Shown here in pieces: positions 16,697-24,619 of a DNA stretch of 64,000 nt (positions are counted from its first letter, which is position 1; each line of letters begins with the position of its first letter). The notes under the pieces were generated by a model, which saw nothing but the letters and a program-made list of their open reading frames with translations, was not told the DNA's origin and ran no database searches. The position numbers and the translations under genes were made by a program. The stretch is from an uncultured Burkholderiales bacterium (GTDB lineage Bacteria > Pseudomonadota > Gammaproteobacteria > Burkholderiales > Burkholderiaceae_C): positions 43,703 through 107,702 of the forward strand of contig CALBSC010000001.1 of assembly GCA_937927685.1 (NCBI GenBank). Reading direction: 5' to 3'.

Positions 16697-18024
16697 GACT
16701 GACTCCCGTGTGCCTTGGTGGTGGATGCGGTGGCGGTTAAAGACGCTCGATGGGCTTGCATGCCGGTGAAAGCAAAATCCACCTCAGGTTTCAAGCCACT
16801 GATGATGCGTGCGATGGATTTGCCGGACCCGCAGGCATGTGTCCAGCCCAGGGTGCCGTGGCCGGTGTTCAGGAACAGATTGGGCAGCTTGCTTTTGCCG
16901 ATGATCGGCACATTGCTGGGCGTGGCCGGTCGCAGCCCTGTCCAGAAGCTGGCCTGTTCGGTGTCGCCGGCGCCGGGGAACAATGCTTCAACCCGCTTGA
17001 CGATGGCTTCACAGCGCACGCGGTTGAGGTCACGGTCGTAGCCGTTCAGCTCGGCCGTGCCTGCAATGCGCAGTCGGTCGCCACCGGGCCCGGTGAGGCG
17101 TGAAAACACCAGTTTGAATTCGTCGTCGGTCAGGCTGACCTGGTGCGCCTTGGAGGCATCCTTCACAGGCATGGTGACCGAGTAGCCCTTGGCAGGATAG
17201 ATGGGCAAGTGGATGCCCAGCGGCGCCGCATACAACGGGCTCAGGCTGCCCATGGACAGAACATAGGCGTCGGCCTTGATGCGCTGGAATCGCCCTTCGC
17301 TGTCGGTGGCCTCGACGTGGTCGAGTTGTCCACCCACCTCGCGCAATGCCGTGATGGTGTGGCTCATGAGGAATTGCACCCCGGCCGCTTCACACAGCTT
17401 GACCAGTTCGCGGGCAAAACGATTGGCGTCGCCCGACTCGTCCTCGGCGGTGTAGGTGGCGCCAGCCAGTTGGGCACGGATGTGTGCCAGGGCAGGCTCC
17501 AGCCGAACGGCTTCATCCGCGCTGATCATTTGCCGCGCACAGCCCAGTTCACGCATTTGTTCGGTGGGCGCGATCGCACTGTCGAACTCTTGCTGAGAGG
17601 TGTAAAAGTGCAGAATGCCTTGGGTGCGCTGGTCGTAGTTCAGGCCGGTCGAGGACCGAAGTTGCTGCAGGGTTTCACGGCTGTAGGTGCCCAGCCGGAC
17701 AATTTGTTCGATGTTGTGACGTGTGCGAGCGGGTGTGCACTCCCGCAGGAATTGCAGCCCCCACAGCCATTGCCGCATGTCTGCCCGCACGCGAAACAGC
17801 AGCGGCGCATCTTCCTGTCCCAACCACTTCAACACTTTCAGCGGAGCGCTGGGGTTGGCCCAAGGCTCCGCGTGGCTCACCGAAATTTGGCCGCCGTTGG
17901 CAAAGCTGGTTTCCGCAGCGGGCGTGGCTTGCCTGTCCACGACAGTGACTTGATGACCGAGTTGTGTGAGGTAGTAGGCCGAGCTCACGCCCAGCAGACC
18001 GCTCCCAAGAATGACGACATGCAT
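16693..18024 (-). CDS. dadA: D-amino-acid dehydrogenase (FAD-dependent, DadA family)
   Basis: 443 residues from the ATG at 18024 (MHVVILGSGLLGVSSAYYL, the FAD-binding glycine motif); the open frame extends upstream into non-coding leader. Other DadA features are TSFANGGQISVSHAEPWANPS, GATYTAEDESGDANRFARE, YPAKGYSVTMP and FLNTGHGTLGWTHACGSG. The family oxidises D-amino acids or glycine at the membrane, giving a keto acid and ammonium. A tandem glycine riboswitch lies 99 bp upstream on the same strand, which suggests that glycine is the inducer and perhaps the substrate. It is followed by the coupled Bug receptor gene. Confidence 0.93.
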   Translation of the reverse strand: MHVVILGSGLLGVSSAYYLTQLGHQVTVVDRQATPAAETSFANGGQISVSHAEPWANPSAPLKVLKWLGQEDAPLLFRVRADMRQWLWGLQFLRECTPARTRHNIEQIVRLGTYSRETLQQLRSSTGLNYDQRTQGILHFYTSQQEFDSAIAPTEQMRELGCARQMISADEAVRLEPALAHIRAQLAGATYTAEDESGDANRFARELVKLCEAAGVQFLMSHTITALREVGGQLDHVEATDSEGRFQRIKADAYVLSMGSLSPLYAAPLGIHLPIYPAKGYSVTMPVKDASKAHQVSLTDDEFKLVFSRLTGPGGDRLRIAGTAELNGYDRDLNRVRCEAIVKRVEALFPGAGDTEQASFWTGLRPATPSNVPIIGKSKLPNLFLNTGHGTLGWTHACGSGKSIARIISGLKPEVDFAFTGMQAHRASLTATASTTKAHGSQS

Positions 18025-18122
18025 GATCAGACCTTTGGAAAAGGCTCTGCAACGGACATGTGTTCGGGGGCGATGAGGAACAAAGCAACCGGACACTCAC
18101 CGCGTGCAGATTGCCGCTCCCC

Positions 18123-18294
18123 CTGTCCTTGATACCTGAGAGATTCACGACGGCCTGTGGCCGATCGTTTGCTCCTTCGGTGCGTCACCCTGGGGTGACG
18201 TCTCTCCAGACGGCTGATTGAGTGATGCAGTACGGAACCTGAGCGTGTATGGGAGTTTGCGCCTTCGGTGGGGGGTGAGCCCGCTCTCCTGCAT
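18123..18294 (-). promoter_or_regulatory. Tandem glycine riboswitch upstream of dadA
   Basis: Read on the minus strand, two glycine aptamers follow each other. Aptamer 1 (18294-18226) has a TGCAG/CTGCA closing stem and the core CACCGAAGGCGCAAAC with CGCTCAGG. Aptamer 2 (about 18212-18123) has GGAGAG, CACCGAAGGAGCAAAC and the hallmark 3' end TCTCTCAGGTATCAAGGACAG. A short linker joins them. These are the conserved blocks of the RF00504 class. Glycine binding usually turns the downstream gene on, here dadA and the Bug receptor. Confidence 0.93.
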
Positions 18295-18302
18295 TAAAGT
18301 GC

Positions 18303-18308
18303 ATTCTA
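18303..18308 (-). promoter_or_regulatory. Candidate -10 element for the riboswitch-dadA transcript
   Basis: TAGAAT on the minus strand lies 9 bases before the first aptamer, a position that would start transcription just ahead of the riboswitch. The matching -35 (TTCCCT, 17 bp upstream) is weak, so the call is tentative. Confidence 0.35.
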
Positions 18309-18363
18309 TCGGTGATAAATCCGAAAGGGAAGCCCTTGTTTTTGATTAAATCATCAGGGTAAA

Positions 18364-18378
18364 CGCTGAATTTCAGCG
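18364..18378. promoter_or_regulatory. Perfect 15-bp palindrome between dadA leader and YhgE/Pip gene
   Basis: CGCTGAA-T-TTCAGCG has 7-bp arms. It is about 55-70 bp upstream of the candidate dadA -10 and about 190 bp upstream of the divergent gene at 18564, a typical activator position for dadA. The regulator is unknown. Nothing else was recognised in the intergenic stretch 18295-18563. Confidence 0.4.
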
Positions 18379-18563
18379 AGAATTGAACAATAGTTCCTGT
18401 TTCCCGCCCTGTTGGATCACTGTCACGGGCCCACACGCTCGAGGGGGCGGTGGTTCAAGGGAAATCAGCCCACATTTACCCAAATTTGCACAAGCGGGTG
18501 CTGTTGAAAATGCACCTGGCGATATTCTGGCTTGATGCACTCACCGCCCCGTGGAAAGACTGA

Positions 18564-20492
18564 ATGAGCCTGTTGCGTCAAACGTATCGCCTGGCCCGAC
18601 TGGAACTTCTCCTGGTCCTGTCATCCGCCAAATGGCTGGTGACGGTGTGTGTGGTGGCCATCATCCCGGCGCTGTACTTGCTGATCTACCTCTCCAGCAT
18701 GTGGGACCCCGCAGCGCACACGCGTTCCCTGCGCGTGGGGCTGGTCAATCAGGACAAGGGCTACGCGTATCGGGATCAGATGGTGGACATGGGCGGGGAG
18801 TTGGTGAACCGCCTGATGCGCAAGGCGGATTTGGGCTATTTGCCGCTGACCTCCCCCGAAACAGCGCGTGATCTTGTGCGGTCTGGCGATTTGGCATTTG
18901 CCGTCATCATTCCGCCAGATTTCTCGGCCCTGGCCGTCCCCGCCCGCATGGCTGACGAGGGCCGACTGGAGATCTATGCCTCAGCGGGAAACAACTACCA
19001 GACCTACCTGATTGCCAAAAAATATGCCGAAGAACTGGATGCCGAGCTCAACCAGGCGCTGAACGAACAACGCTGGAAATTGGTGTTGACCTCGTCGATG
19101 GCCAGCCATGATCTGTTCGCGCTCAAGTCTGCGTTGACTGAAATACAACGGGGCACGCTGGAGCTGAATACCGGTTTGCAAGCGGCCGCTCGAAACAGCG
19201 GTCGCATGACGCAAGGGGTCGCCCAGCTGGGTGAGGAAGTCAACAAATTGACTACGGGTACCCAGCAGATAGGCCAGTTTCTTCGAAGCGTGGAAACGGT
19301 CTTGCCACCGGCTGACGACGTCCGGCGCTTGCGTGTCGGGGCCGATGAGTTGGCTGCTGCCCATGGCGAATTCGACAAGGCCTTGGGCAACCTGCATGCG
19401 GGGAGTGTGCGCTTGACGCAAGGCGTTGAGCAATTCAAGCAGAGCCAGTCAGGGGTGCCGTTTTTCTCCTCCAGCTTGCAAGAGGCCCTGGACCCACTGC
19501 AAACGGGTCTTGTCGACTTGCGGGAGGGACTTTTCAAGGCGCAGTCGGGTCATCGCCAACTCACCAGTGGGGCCGAGTCGATGCGTGATGCCGTCAGGAC
19601 GCTGGCCTTTGGTGTGCGCGATTTGCGAGCCGGGTTGCGCCAGGTGTTGGTCAAGGTGCCAGAAAATCCGCCCTTGGTTCAGCTGGGACAAAGTGCGACC
19701 GACCTGGCGCTGGCGCAAAGCCAATTGGATCAGGGCCTGCGAAGACTGAGTGATGGCGGGGTGTTCCTTCAGTCCTCGACACAGTTGCTGCTGAACCGGA
19801 TGCCGACGCAGGTGAGTCTGATCGATGGCAGTCCGGAAGGATTGGCTCACTCCGTGATCTCCGAATTGAAGGTGGTCTCCCCGGTCAGCCACCTGGGGGC
19901 TGCCATGGTCCCCAACGTGATTCCGGTGGCGATGTGGCTGGGGGCGGGCATCGCCGTGTTTTTGATACAGGGACGGCACATCGCCGGGGTGGCTCGACGC
20001 TACAGCAGTGCCGCCAAGTTGCTGGGCAAAGCCGTGGTGCCCACTGTCGTGGTGGGCTTGCAGTCGGTGTTGTTGGAGGGCCTGCTGTTGCTGTGGTTTG
20101 ACCTGCGGGTGGACCATCTGCTGGCCTGGACCGGCTTGATCGTGTGCACCGCCATTGCCTTTGTGTTTGTTCTGCTGTTGTTCATCCGGCTGGCCGGCGA
20201 CGTTGGCAAGGCCCTGGCCATGCTCTTGCTGGCCTTGCAGATTTCCGCCTCAGGTGGCGTGGTTCCGATCGAACTGAGCAGCCAGTTCTTTGCGGTGCTC
20301 AGCCCCTGGCTCCCGATGACCTGGGTGGTGCAGGGGCTCAAGGCTGCCATGTTCAGCGCCTATGCAGGAAATTGGATGGGGCCCTTGATCCAGACGCTGG
20401 CATTGACGTTGATCTGCGCTCTGATCACGATGACAATAGGGCGCTGGCATTACTGTCGGCTCAGCCGGTTGCGCCCCATGCTGGATATCTGA
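18564..20492 (+). CDS. YhgE/Pip-like ABC-2 type membrane protein
   Basis: 642 residues. One N-terminal membrane helix (about 22-45), then a ~370-residue extracytoplasmic region including LRVGLVNQDKGY and a long helical, Gln/Leu-rich stalk with repeated short heptad-like blocks (LTEIQRGTLELNTGLQAA, MTQGVAQLGEEVNKLTTG). About five or six membrane helices follow in the last 190 residues. This is the YhgE/Pip (phage-infection-protein-like) and ABC-2 permease architecture, involved in export or cell-envelope functions. No ATPase partner is adjacent. Confidence 0.88.
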   Translation: MSLLRQTYRLARLELLLVLSSAKWLVTVCVVAIIPALYLLIYLSSMWDPAAHTRSLRVGLVNQDKGYAYRDQMVDMGGELVNRLMRKADLGYLPLTSPETARDLVRSGDLAFAVIIPPDFSALAVPARMADEGRLEIYASAGNNYQTYLIAKKYAEELDAELNQALNEQRWKLVLTSSMASHDLFALKSALTEIQRGTLELNTGLQAAARNSGRMTQGVAQLGEEVNKLTTGTQQIGQFLRSVETVLPPADDVRRLRVGADELAAAHGEFDKALGNLHAGSVRLTQGVEQFKQSQSGVPFFSSSLQEALDPLQTGLVDLREGLFKAQSGHRQLTSGAESMRDAVRTLAFGVRDLRAGLRQVLVKVPENPPLVQLGQSATDLALAQSQLDQGLRRLSDGGVFLQSSTQLLLNRMPTQVSLIDGSPEGLAHSVISELKVVSPVSHLGAAMVPNVIPVAMWLGAGIAVFLIQGRHIAGVARRYSSAAKLLGKAVVPTVVVGLQSVLLEGLLLLWFDLRVDHLLAWTGLIVCTAIAFVFVLLLFIRLAGDVGKALAMLLLALQISASGGVVPIELSSQFFAVLSPWLPMTWVVQGLKAAMFSAYAGNWMGPLIQTLALTLICALITMTIGRWHYCRLSRLRPMLDI

Positions 20493-20540
20493 GCCGGACG
20501 TGTTGTCTGTCATTGACGTTGGACAAAAAGGAATTCCCCC

Positions 20541-20918
20541 ATGATCGGCTACACCTGTGTGGGCACCAATGATCTCGACCGTGCCGTGGGCTTCTATGGC
20601 GAGTTGCTGGGTCTGTTGGGCGCGCAACCCTTTTTCAAGAACGACCGGGGCGTTGGGTGGGGCGTGAGCCCGGACAAGCCCATGTTCAGTGTGCTCAAGC
20701 CGTTTGATGGCCAGATCGCCACGCCCGGAAATGGCGCCATGGTGGCCTTGTCCGCCGCCAGCCCGGCGCAGGTGCAAGCCTTGCATGCCAGGGCATTGGC
20801 GCTGGGTGGTACCGATGAAGGTGCGCCGGGCCCTCGGGGGCAAGGGTTTTATGGGGCCTACTTCCGGGACCTGGATGGCAACAAGCTGGCCGCTTTCTGC
20901 CTGTTGTCAGAGAAATAA
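20541..20918 (+). CDS. VOC family (glyoxalase/bleomycin resistance-like) protein
   Basis: 125 residues with the paired beta-alpha-beta-beta-beta fold signature: MIGYTCVGTNDLDRAVGFYG, LLGAQPFFKN, HARALALGGTDEG and AYFRDLDGNKLAAFCL. Proteins of this size are dimeric metal enzymes of mixed function, so the substrate is unknown. RBS AAAAGGA precedes the ATG. Its last 12 bp overlap the end of the convergent TadG-like gene. Confidence 0.9.
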   Translation: MIGYTCVGTNDLDRAVGFYGELLGLLGAQPFFKNDRGVGWGVSPDKPMFSVLKPFDGQIATPGNGAMVALSAASPAQVQALHARALALGGTDEGAPGPRGQGFYGAYFRDLDGNKLAAFCLLSEK

Positions 20919-21995
20919 TTTGGGGGGTGTGGTCACGCCATAACTGGGGCCAATGCCCGATGAGGGGGCGGTTGTGCACTTGGTGCTCATGCTCGCCACG
21001 ATGGCCTTGCTCGAGCCGCCACTGGCGCTCAATATTTCCATGCAGGCAAATCCGGTGATTTTGTTGTAGCCGGTGGTGGAGGTGTTATCAAATATGGCGA
21101 CATTCACATAGCGACAGGTTTGATTGGATGGCGTGGCGGCTGCGCTGCAACTGTTCACGGCGGTGTACAGGTTTTGACCGTAGTTGCCCGAATTCACAAA
21201 AATTTGATCGCCAATGCGCAGCGATTGGCTGAGCCGGCTGGAGACCAGATTCAGCAAGTTACTCGAACTCGTGTCACCGCTGGTCGCGGCGGCCCAGGCC
21301 CCCGCTGGAAACTTGGTGCCGTTGATGTTGCAGCCTGCATAGATGTTGCTGCCGATCTGGAAGACGTAAACACTTTTGGTGCTGGGATCTGTTTTGGGCC
21401 CGATGGGCGACGTGGACGAATTCCAGTAGTTGTCGTACATGCACTTGGGAATGGCGAGGGGAAACAGAACGTTTGATCCCATCGTGGCAGCCCCGGCGCG
21501 CGCACTCACGGCGCTCACGGACACGGGCATGCTGGCAATGCCCAGGAAATTGGCAAACAGGGTTTTCACCTCGCCGCTGTTTTGTCCGGTGGATTTGGCG
21601 ATTGACACCTGGATGGCCGGAATATCGGTTTTGGCGGGTGTCATGGGCAACAACTGCAAGCCTGTGTGGGCGTTGGTCGTGTCCCAATAGCCCACTTGAA
21701 TCGTGGCTTCTGTGAGGGTCTGTCCGGCCACCCGGTTGCTGCCCAGCACCGATTGCGCTTGTGCGATGGCGGCCGACCAGTTGGTCGTGCCGCCTTCACC
21801 CAGGTATCGTGCGCCAGCCATGGCCGCCGCATCTGCAGCGGTCTGCATCTGAGCCCGAATGGACAACAGGTTGGGGAGGTCGATGGCAAAGGCCCCGAAC
21901 CCCAGCAACAGGGGCAGCAACAATGCCATCAGGATGCTGACGACACCCCGTTGCTGTTTGTGCTTCATGGTCTTGAAAATGGTCGGGTCAGTCAT
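20907..21995 (-). CDS. TadG-like pilus assembly / Flp pilus-associated protein
   Basis: 362 residues. The N-terminus (KQQRGVVSILMALLLPLLLGFGAFAIDL) is the TadG-like helix, followed by RAQMQTAADAAAMAGARYL, the standard motif of this family (PF13400 type). The rest is a secreted Ser/Thr/Asn-rich domain with several Cys. TadE/F/G proteins are minor pilin-like components of the Tad secretion and pilus machine. No other tad gene is in the window, so this is an isolated copy. It is convergent with the VOC gene. Confidence 0.85.
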   Translation of the reverse strand: MTDPTIFKTMKHKQQRGVVSILMALLLPLLLGFGAFAIDLPNLLSIRAQMQTAADAAAMAGARYLGEGGTTNWSAAIAQAQSVLGSNRVAGQTLTEATIQVGYWDTTNAHTGLQLLPMTPAKTDIPAIQVSIAKSTGQNSGEVKTLFANFLGIASMPVSVSAVSARAGAATMGSNVLFPLAIPKCMYDNYWNSSTSPIGPKTDPSTKSVYVFQIGSNIYAGCNINGTKFPAGAWAAATSGDTSSSNLLNLVSSRLSQSLRIGDQIFVNSGNYGQNLYTAVNSCSAAATPSNQTCRYVNVAIFDNTSTTGYNKITGFACMEILSASGGSSKAIVASMSTKCTTAPSSGIGPSYGVTTPPKLFL

Positions 21996-22055
21996 GCAGG
22001 TCTGAAAAGAGGCGGTGGGATGATGCTAGGCCTTTCGGCCACATGGCTATGATGG

Positions 22056-22108
22056 GTGTCGCACGCAACGGGGCGTGACACGGGATGACCCCCGGCATGG
22101 GATGCCGG
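22056..22108. promoter_or_regulatory. Paired hairpins in the leader of the MBL hydrolase gene
   Basis: Two strong stems lie 80-135 bp before the ATG at 22190. The first pairs GTGTC-(GC bulge)-ACGC (22056-22066) with GCGTGACAC (22073-22081). The second is CCGGCAT-GGG-ATGCCGG (22092-22108). No T-tract follows, so a structured 5' leader is more likely than a terminator. It matches no riboswitch class I recognise. Confidence 0.4.
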
Positions 22109-22189
22109 CGAGGGGGTTCAGGGTGTTATCCCATGTCTTGGGCCCAATGCTGTTGGCGAATCCGCCAGATTCACATTTTTACGAGTGCC

Positions 22190-23170
22190 ATGAAGATGAA
22201 CAAACAACCTGTCAATCGCCGTGATTTCTTACAGCGGGGCGCTGCTGCTGCCAGCTTGACCATACTGCCGGCCTGGGTGCCGCAAGCGGCCGCCAAAGCC
22301 CCCCTGGCGGGTAGCCAGGTGATCAGTGTGCACCGCATGAAGCTCGGCAGCTTTGAGGTCACTGCCATGCTCGATGGGTTCATCGACATTCCGCCGGCGG
22401 TCTTGCAGGCCGATCCGGCGTTGGTGAAATCCCTGCTGACCGCCGGGGGGTGGCCCGAGTCACCGATGCGTTTGCCAGTGAACACTTTTTTGGTGAACAC
22501 GGGAGACAAACTGGTCTTGCTCGACGCAGGCGGTGCGAAGATGCTGGGGCCCACGGCAGGTCGTTTGCCGCAATGCCTGGCCGCTGCGGGAATCACCCCG
22601 GCACAGATTGATGAAATCTACATCACCCACATGCATGGCGACCACTTGCACGGCACCGTGGCGCCCGATGGTTCGGCCCTGTTTCCCAACGCGATGCTTC
22701 GCATCGCCAAGGACGACCTGGAGTACTGGGGCAATCCGGAGGTGGAGGCCAAGGCGCCTGACAATCAGAAGGCACGCTTCATCCCGGCCAAGCGCGCCAT
22801 CGCCGCCTACGGCGACCGCATCAAGCCATTCAAGTTGGGCGAAGAGTTGACCCCTGGCATCCAGTCCGTGGAGGCGGTGGGTCACACGCCGGGTCACAGT
22901 TGCTATCTGGTGCAATCAGGCTCGGCGCGACTGCTGGCCATTGGGGACACCATGCATGTGGCACCGGTTCAATTTCCACGTCCGGAAATCACCGTGGCTT
23001 TCGACTGGGACCAGGACAAGGCTCGCAACACCCGGCTCAGCATTTTTGACCGCGCCGTGAAAGAGTCCATTCCTGTGGCCGCCGTGCATCTGCCGTTTCC
23101 CGGCATCGGCCTGTTGCGCAAGAAGGGCGCTGACTATGTCTTCGATCCGGTCCCCTGGCAGTTGTTCTGA
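22190..23170 (+). CDS. Tat-exported MBL-fold metallo-hydrolase
   Basis: 326 residues from the ATG at 22190; the frame is open further upstream but lacks family similarity. A twin-arginine signal (NRRDFLQRGAAAASLTIL, cleavage near QAAAK) is clear. The metal site THMHGDHLHG (His147, His149, Asp151, His152) follows VNTFLVNTGDKLVLLDAGG, with further His in VGHTPGHSCYL. It is expected in the periplasm as a Zn hydrolase; related quorum-lactonase-like and sulfatase-like enzymes make the substrate uncertain. The Bug receptor gene starts one base after its stop. Confidence 0.92.
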   Translation: MKMNKQPVNRRDFLQRGAAAASLTILPAWVPQAAAKAPLAGSQVISVHRMKLGSFEVTAMLDGFIDIPPAVLQADPALVKSLLTAGGWPESPMRLPVNTFLVNTGDKLVLLDAGGAKMLGPTAGRLPQCLAAAGITPAQIDEIYITHMHGDHLHGTVAPDGSALFPNAMLRIAKDDLEYWGNPEVEAKAPDNQKARFIPAKRAIAAYGDRIKPFKLGEELTPGIQSVEAVGHTPGHSCYLVQSGSARLLAIGDTMHVAPVQFPRPEITVAFDWDQDKARNTRLSIFDRAVKESIPVAAVHLPFPGIGLLRKKGADYVFDPVPWQLF

Positions 23171-23171
23171 C

Positions 23172-24167
23172 ATGAGACGTTTGTTCCTGACAGCGACCCG
23201 TCGCCACCTGGGGGCCCTGTTCATGGGGCTCTGCGGGGCGCTGGTTTCGTGGCCCGCAAGCGCGCAAAGCTATCCGGCCAGGCCGATCAAGCTGATCGCG
23301 CCCTATCCTGCGGGTGGTGGCGTGGATGCGGTGGCCCGGCTGGTCGCCGAACGATTGGCCGCCCGGGTGGGCCAGCCGGTGGTGGTGGACAACAAGCCGG
23401 GCGCTGCGGCCACCATCGGCGGCGAGGCCTTGGCCAAGAGCGTTCCCGATGGCTATACCCTGATGCTGGGCAGCGTCACGGATTACGCCATTGCCCCGCA
23501 TGTGCACAAGGCGCTCGGCTTTGACCAGCGCAAGGACTTTGCGCCCATTGTCGAGGTGGGCTATGGCACGGTGGTGCTGGTGGTCAACGCCGATGTTCCA
23601 GCCCGATCCGTCAAGGAACTGATCGCCCTGGCCAAGTCCAAACCGGGTGAGTTGAGCTTTGCGTCCTCCGGCATCGGTGGGCTTCAGCATCTGAACGGCG
23701 AGATGTTCAAGCAAATGGCGGGGATCGACCTGGTTCATGTGCCCTACAAAGGCACCACGCAGTTGTTGCCGGACTTGTTGGCGGGACGTGTCCCCATGGC
23801 CATTGACAGCTTGCCGGCTCACCTGCCGCATGTGAAGGCCGGACGCGTCAGGGTGCTGGCGGTGGCGAGCCCGATCCGCTCGGCCATCTTGCCTGAGATT
23901 CCCACCATGGCGGAGGCGGGATTGCCCGGCTACGTATCAGCCACCAACTACACCTTGTTTGCCCCTGCGGGCACGCCCAAACCGGTCATCGCGCTCTTGA
24001 ACAAGGAGGTCAATGCGGTGCTTCAAATGGCTGACGTCAGGGAAAAACTGCAATCGCAGGGCATTGTGATCACGGGGGGAACGGTGGAATCCATCGAAAA
24101 ACACATCCCCAAAGAAATGGACAAGTGGGCCCTGGTGGTGAAGACCAGTCAGCTCAAGTTTGACTAA
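23172..24167 (+). CDS. Bug/TctC family substrate-binding protein
   Basis: 331 residues from the ATG at 23172, one base after the stop of the MBL hydrolase. A signal peptide ends near ASAQS. Bug motifs: YPARPIKLIAPYPAGGGVDA, GQPVVVDNKPGAAATIGGEA, DGYTLMLGSVTDY, HVPYKGTTQLLPDLLAGRVPMA, PEIPTMAEAGLPGY. No TctAB permease is nearby. Tight coupling to the exported hydrolase suggests that the receptor binds that enzyme's substrate or product. Confidence 0.94.
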   Translation: MRRLFLTATRRHLGALFMGLCGALVSWPASAQSYPARPIKLIAPYPAGGGVDAVARLVAERLAARVGQPVVVDNKPGAAATIGGEALAKSVPDGYTLMLGSVTDYAIAPHVHKALGFDQRKDFAPIVEVGYGTVVLVVNADVPARSVKELIALAKSKPGELSFASSGIGGLQHLNGEMFKQMAGIDLVHVPYKGTTQLLPDLLAGRVPMAIDSLPAHLPHVKAGRVRVLAVASPIRSAILPEIPTMAEAGLPGYVSATNYTLFAPAGTPKPVIALLNKEVNAVLQMADVREKLQSQGIVITGGTVESIEKHIPKEMDKWALVVKTSQLKFD

Positions 24168-24205
24168 GCCCTGCAAAGCGGGTGGGCATGCGCGGAAAAC
24201 CCTAG

Positions 24206-24221
24206 AATGGATTCATCCATT
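24206..24221. promoter_or_regulatory. Palindrome before the MAPEG gene
   Basis: AATGGAT-TC-ATCCATT has perfect 7-bp arms and ends 3 bases before the ribosome-binding site (AGGTGA) of the gene at 24236. It may be an operator or a translation-affecting hairpin. Confidence 0.35.
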
Positions 24222-24235
24222 GTTAGGTGAACACC

Positions 24236-24616
24236 ATGCCCTTGAACGACGCTGTCCTCACTGTATTGATCGCCGGCCTGTTGCCCATCGTCTGCGCGGG
24301 TATCGCCAAGTGGGGCGCTAAAAGTTACGACAACGAACAGCCCCGCGAGTGGTTGGCCCACCAGGATGGCTACCGCGCCAGGGCGGACGCTGCACAGCAA
24401 AACAGTTTTGAAGCCTTCCCGTTTTTTGCGGCGGGGGTGGTGCTGGCGCTGTTGGCCGATGTCGAGGTGGAGGACGTGGCGCAATGTGGCTGGTTCTTCC
24501 TCGCCATGCGACTGGCCTACATTTATTGCTATGTCACCAACCGGGCCTCTGGGCGCTCGATTTTTTGGGTGCTGGGGCTGGCCGCGGTCCTGCGCTTGTA
24601 CATCCTGGCCATGTGA
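24236..24616 (+). CDS. MAPEG family membrane protein
   Basis: 126 residues. The ATG at 24236 is preferred because AGGTGA lies 5 bases upstream; a GTG nine bases earlier is possible. Four membrane helices are visible, with the MAPEG-type RARADAAQQNSFEAFPFFAAGVVLA segment in two parts and the last helices (LAYIYCYVTNRASGRS, FWVLGLAAVLRLYI). Bacterial MAPEG proteins of this size are glutathione-linked or of unknown function. It sits between a Bug receptor and a thioesterase on the same strand. Confidence 0.88.
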   Translation: MPLNDAVLTVLIAGLLPIVCAGIAKWGAKSYDNEQPREWLAHQDGYRARADAAQQNSFEAFPFFAAGVVLALLADVEVEDVAQCGWFFLAMRLAYIYCYVTNRASGRSIFWVLGLAAVLRLYILAM

Positions 24617-24619
24617 CAC

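Noticed and set aside
18185..18436. 83-codon minus-strand frame across the glycine riboswitch
   Set aside because: Runs through both aptamers' conserved cores, whose RNA signature explains the sequence better, and has no protein family features.
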